A DNA stretch of 30,956 nucleotides from a virus: positions 1 to 30,956 of the IMG/VR virus record IMGVR_UViG_3300024259_002324; one strand, 5' to 3'. Under the pieces are notes generated by a model that did no database searches, was not told the origin of the DNA, and saw only the letters and a program-made list of their open reading frames with translations. Position 1 is the stretch's first letter, and each line of letters opens with the position of its first letter. The position numbers were made by a program, and so were the translations under genes. Shown one piece after another: positions 29,506 to 30,956 of the stretch.

Positions 29506-29821
29506 ACTCATGAAAGAAATTATTAAAGAGATGAATGCAAAAGCTGTATTTCTGCCAGAAAGTTTCGACAAGGCTTTGGTAGGAACCGCGGCAGGGCATT
29601 CAAAAGTATATGTTGCAAATTATGACGCTGATAAGTGTATAGAAATATTGATGGGACTGCGTGAGATAGGGGAATTAGAAGCATTTGAAGATTTTAAGAT
29701 GACAGTTGAAGATTGTGCGATAGCAGAAAATAAGCCAGTGTTTACTAGTGATCTTAGAAAAGTAAAAACTCCTCCTCCTTTGGATTTAGACATCAATGGA
29801 ACTATTGCTGATTTACTTTAA
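29495..29821 (+). CDS. Small conserved phage-type protein, paralog B
   Basis: A 108-residue protein. The GTG start at 29495 has GGAG six bases upstream and gives MNIRLMKEIIKEMN, aligned with paralog A; an ATG at 29510 would lose this. Shared features: SFDKALVGT, VYVANYDADKCIEIL, and AIAENKPVFT for A's AYVGENTPIF. The C-terminal KTPPPLDLDINGTIADLL is extra. A tandem duplication is the simplest origin. Confidence 0.82.
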   Translation: MNIRLMKEIIKEMNAKAVFLPESFDKALVGTAAGHSKVYVANYDADKCIEILMGLREIGELEAFEDFKMTVEDCAIAENKPVFTSDLRKVKTPPPLDLDINGTIADLL

Positions 29822-30219
29822 GAACAAACGGTCCAATTAGATACATCTGTGCCTCCGTCTTCTGATAGCGTAGCCCAATAAACAGGTGTGCATAAATCTG
29901 GCCAGTCTAAACTATTTACAAAATTGTCAAGTTCATCATAGTATTTAGTGGTAAAATTATTAATAGATCTTACCATTTTTCTTCTATCTGTTTCATAATG
30001 AAACCATAATTTAGATTGACGAACAAGTAGGTCCATATCTGCTAAAAGTGCTACAGATGCCTCTGTACCATATCCTGGTTGACTACCATCTCCTATAGTC
30101 GTAAGATCTATCATAGCTAATCGAGCTTCTTTTAAATGCGCATAATCTTCTACAATGTCGCTCACAGTAGCATCGATAGCAACTGCCAATAATACGTATG
30201 TTTCTTTCCATGTAGCCAT
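29818..30219 (-). CDS. Unknown protein (minus strand)
   Basis: A 133-residue protein starting MATWKETYVLLAVAID. No family is recognised. It is mostly helical in appearance, without Cys clusters (three scattered Cys near the end), and its last residues SEDGGTDVSNWTVCS are polar. No strong SD (AATAAG) precedes the ATG. It overlaps the convergent gene's stop by 4 nt and is divergent from the SLOG gene. A virion or host-interaction role is possible but unsupported. Confidence 0.65.
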   Translation of the reverse strand: MATWKETYVLLAVAIDATVSDIVEDYAHLKEARLAMIDLTTIGDGSQPGYGTEASVALLADMDLLVRQSKLWFHYETDRRKMVRSINNFTTKYYDELDNFVNSLDWPDLCTPVYWATLSEDGGTDVSNWTVCS

Positions 30220-30264
30220 ATCTTATTATTATTAAAATTTCCCCGAAAAACCTTTATTTTATAC

Positions 30265-30292
30265 TTGAAAGCGAAAGTCTATATTCTATAAT
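30265..30292 (+). promoter_or_regulatory. Sigma70 promoter of the SLOG gene
   Basis: TTGAAA (30265-30270), 16-bp spacer starting GCGAAAGTC, perfect TATAAT (30287-30292). Transcription should begin near 30299, giving a short leader with GGAG before the ATG at 30322. Confidence 0.8.
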
Positions 30293-30321
30293 GGTGAAAT
30301 AGTCTAATCGGAGATAAAAAA

Positions 30322-30729
30322 ATGACAAAAATAGGATTCACAGGGACTCGTAATGGTATGAGTCAAGAGCAAGTCGATGCTTTTAAAGAAATCATCAAAT
30401 CAAAAGAACATGACGAATTTCACCACGGAATGTGTGTAGGTTCAGACAAGCAAGCACATGATATTGCCAAACAAGAAGAAATTAAGATAGTAGGACATCC
30501 TCCTACATTTAAAAAATTCATGGCAGAATGTGATTGTGACATAGATATGAAGCCTTACGATTATCTAACAAGAAACAAGAACATTGTAGATGCAACTGAT
30601 ATGATGGTAGCAACTCCTGATTGTAAGGAAAAAGCAAGATCAGGAACTTGGTCAACAGTTCGTTACGCTCGTAAACAGCATAAGAAAATTTATATCATTC
30701 ATAAGAATGGAAGGGTTACGATAGAATAA
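30322..30729 (+). CDS. SLOG/DprA-like Rossmann protein
   Basis: A 135-residue protein: IGFTGTRNGM at residues 4-13, HHGMCVGSDKQAHDIA near 35, YLTRNKNIVDATDMMVATP near 82 and SGTWSTVRYARKQHKKIYII at the end. This is the SLOG Rossmann-like fold (YspA/DprA/LOG relatives), which binds nucleotides or nucleotide-derived signals. The GxTGxR, GxCxGxD and RN..D segments are the usual ligand loops. Some SLOG proteins sense NAD-derived molecules in anti-phage defence; whether this copy does cannot be told. Stop overlaps the next ATG by one base. Confidence 0.85.
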   Translation: MTKIGFTGTRNGMSQEQVDAFKEIIKSKEHDEFHHGMCVGSDKQAHDIAKQEEIKIVGHPPTFKKFMAECDCDIDMKPYDYLTRNKNIVDATDMMVATPDCKEKARSGTWSTVRYARKQHKKIYIIHKNGRVTIE

Positions 30730-30956
30730 TGTATACGATAAAAGCAAGATATTATAGTAGTCCTGATCAATTCGGAGAATCATTCGTTATTACAAGTGAT
30801 AATGGAGATCTTGATATAAATATGCAACCAGGAGCAAAAATAAGAATAGTTCCTGTCTGTCATTGTGGAGAAGATGCTGAAGGAAATTTTGAAGGAACAG
30901 AGTATCTTTGTGAAAGTTGTCTTTTTGAGAAAATTACAGGAAATTCTATAGAATGA
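30729..30956 (+). CDS. Small protein with CxC/CxxC zinc-like site
   Basis: A 75-residue protein ending with the TGA that is the last codon of the window. CHCG (near residue 44) and CESC (near 60) could form one zinc site. The N-terminus is beta-like (YTIKARYYSSPDQFGESFVIT). It begins in the stop of the SLOG gene (TAATG), so the two are coupled. No family recognised. Confidence 0.75.
   Translation: MYTIKARYYSSPDQFGESFVITSDNGDLDINMQPGAKIRIVPVCHCGEDAEGNFEGTEYLCESCLFEKITGNSIE

Noticed and set aside
1-30956. CRISPR array, insertion sequence or transposase
   Set aside because: No regularly spaced repeats and no transposase or IS ends were seen; the only mobile elements are the two homing endonuclease genes.

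Overview
The window looks like a piece of a large, AT-rich genome of a tailed bacteriophage (inference). Genes are tightly packed, often with 1-14 nt overlaps, and many are small proteins of phage type. There are four tRNA genes, two free-standing LAGLIDADG homing endonucleases, an NAD-dependent DNA ligase, a DNA methyltransferase, and host-like sigma70 promoters with Shine-Dalgarno (SD) sites. No capsid, tail, terminase or polymerase gene is recognisable, so this is an accessory/metabolic region. The host cannot be told from the sequence. Family names come from motifs read by eye; no database search was possible.

Layout. (1) 1-7610: a run of overlapping genes whose products begin with a short tag, MNWYKKAQ or a variant, in front of unrelated bodies: Cys-rich zinc-finger protein, unknown acidic protein, PcfJ-like protein, ADP-ribosyltransferase-like/GNAT fusion and P-loop kinase. 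A minus-strand nucleotidyltransferase starting MDSWYKK follows. (2) 7732-10956: an unknown protein, tRNAs Arg(CCG), Arg(CCG), Gly(CCC), a homing endonuclease, a metallophosphoesterase, a small basic protein and tRNA-Gln(CTG). (3) 11059-16114: HTH protein, unknown protein, Nudix hydrolase, full-length LigA and three small proteins. (4) 16408-22458: nicotinamidase-like hydrolase, vWA protein, terminator hairpin, small protein, PP2C phosphatase, zinc-finger protein, a reverse-strand homing endonuclease, then a protein kinase and a DUF2059-like protein. vWA + PP2C + kinase resembles the TerY-P triad of bacterial stress systems. (5) 22543-24606: radical SAM enzyme, a 39-residue membrane protein and small zinc-ribbon proteins. 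(6) 24609-27332: five adjacent genes sharing an N-terminal motif close to MKFRTGFVSNSSSSSFIV on unrelated bodies, with one frameshifted gene among them. (7) 27393-30956: NadD, methyltransferase, small Cys protein, two tandem paralogs, an unknown protein, a SLOG-like protein and a small CxC protein.

Three themes connect the parts. First, two separate families of N-terminal tags are attached to unrelated proteins; the DNA of the NWYKK tag also closes both other reading frames, so it works as a stop-start junction and appears as internal and C-terminal scars. Second, several genes make or use NAD (LigA, nicotinamidase-like, NadD, ART-like). Third, eleven proposed sigma70-type promoters are visible, and most carry AG(T/C)GA just after the -35 box; one of them is now translated as the start of a tagged protein.
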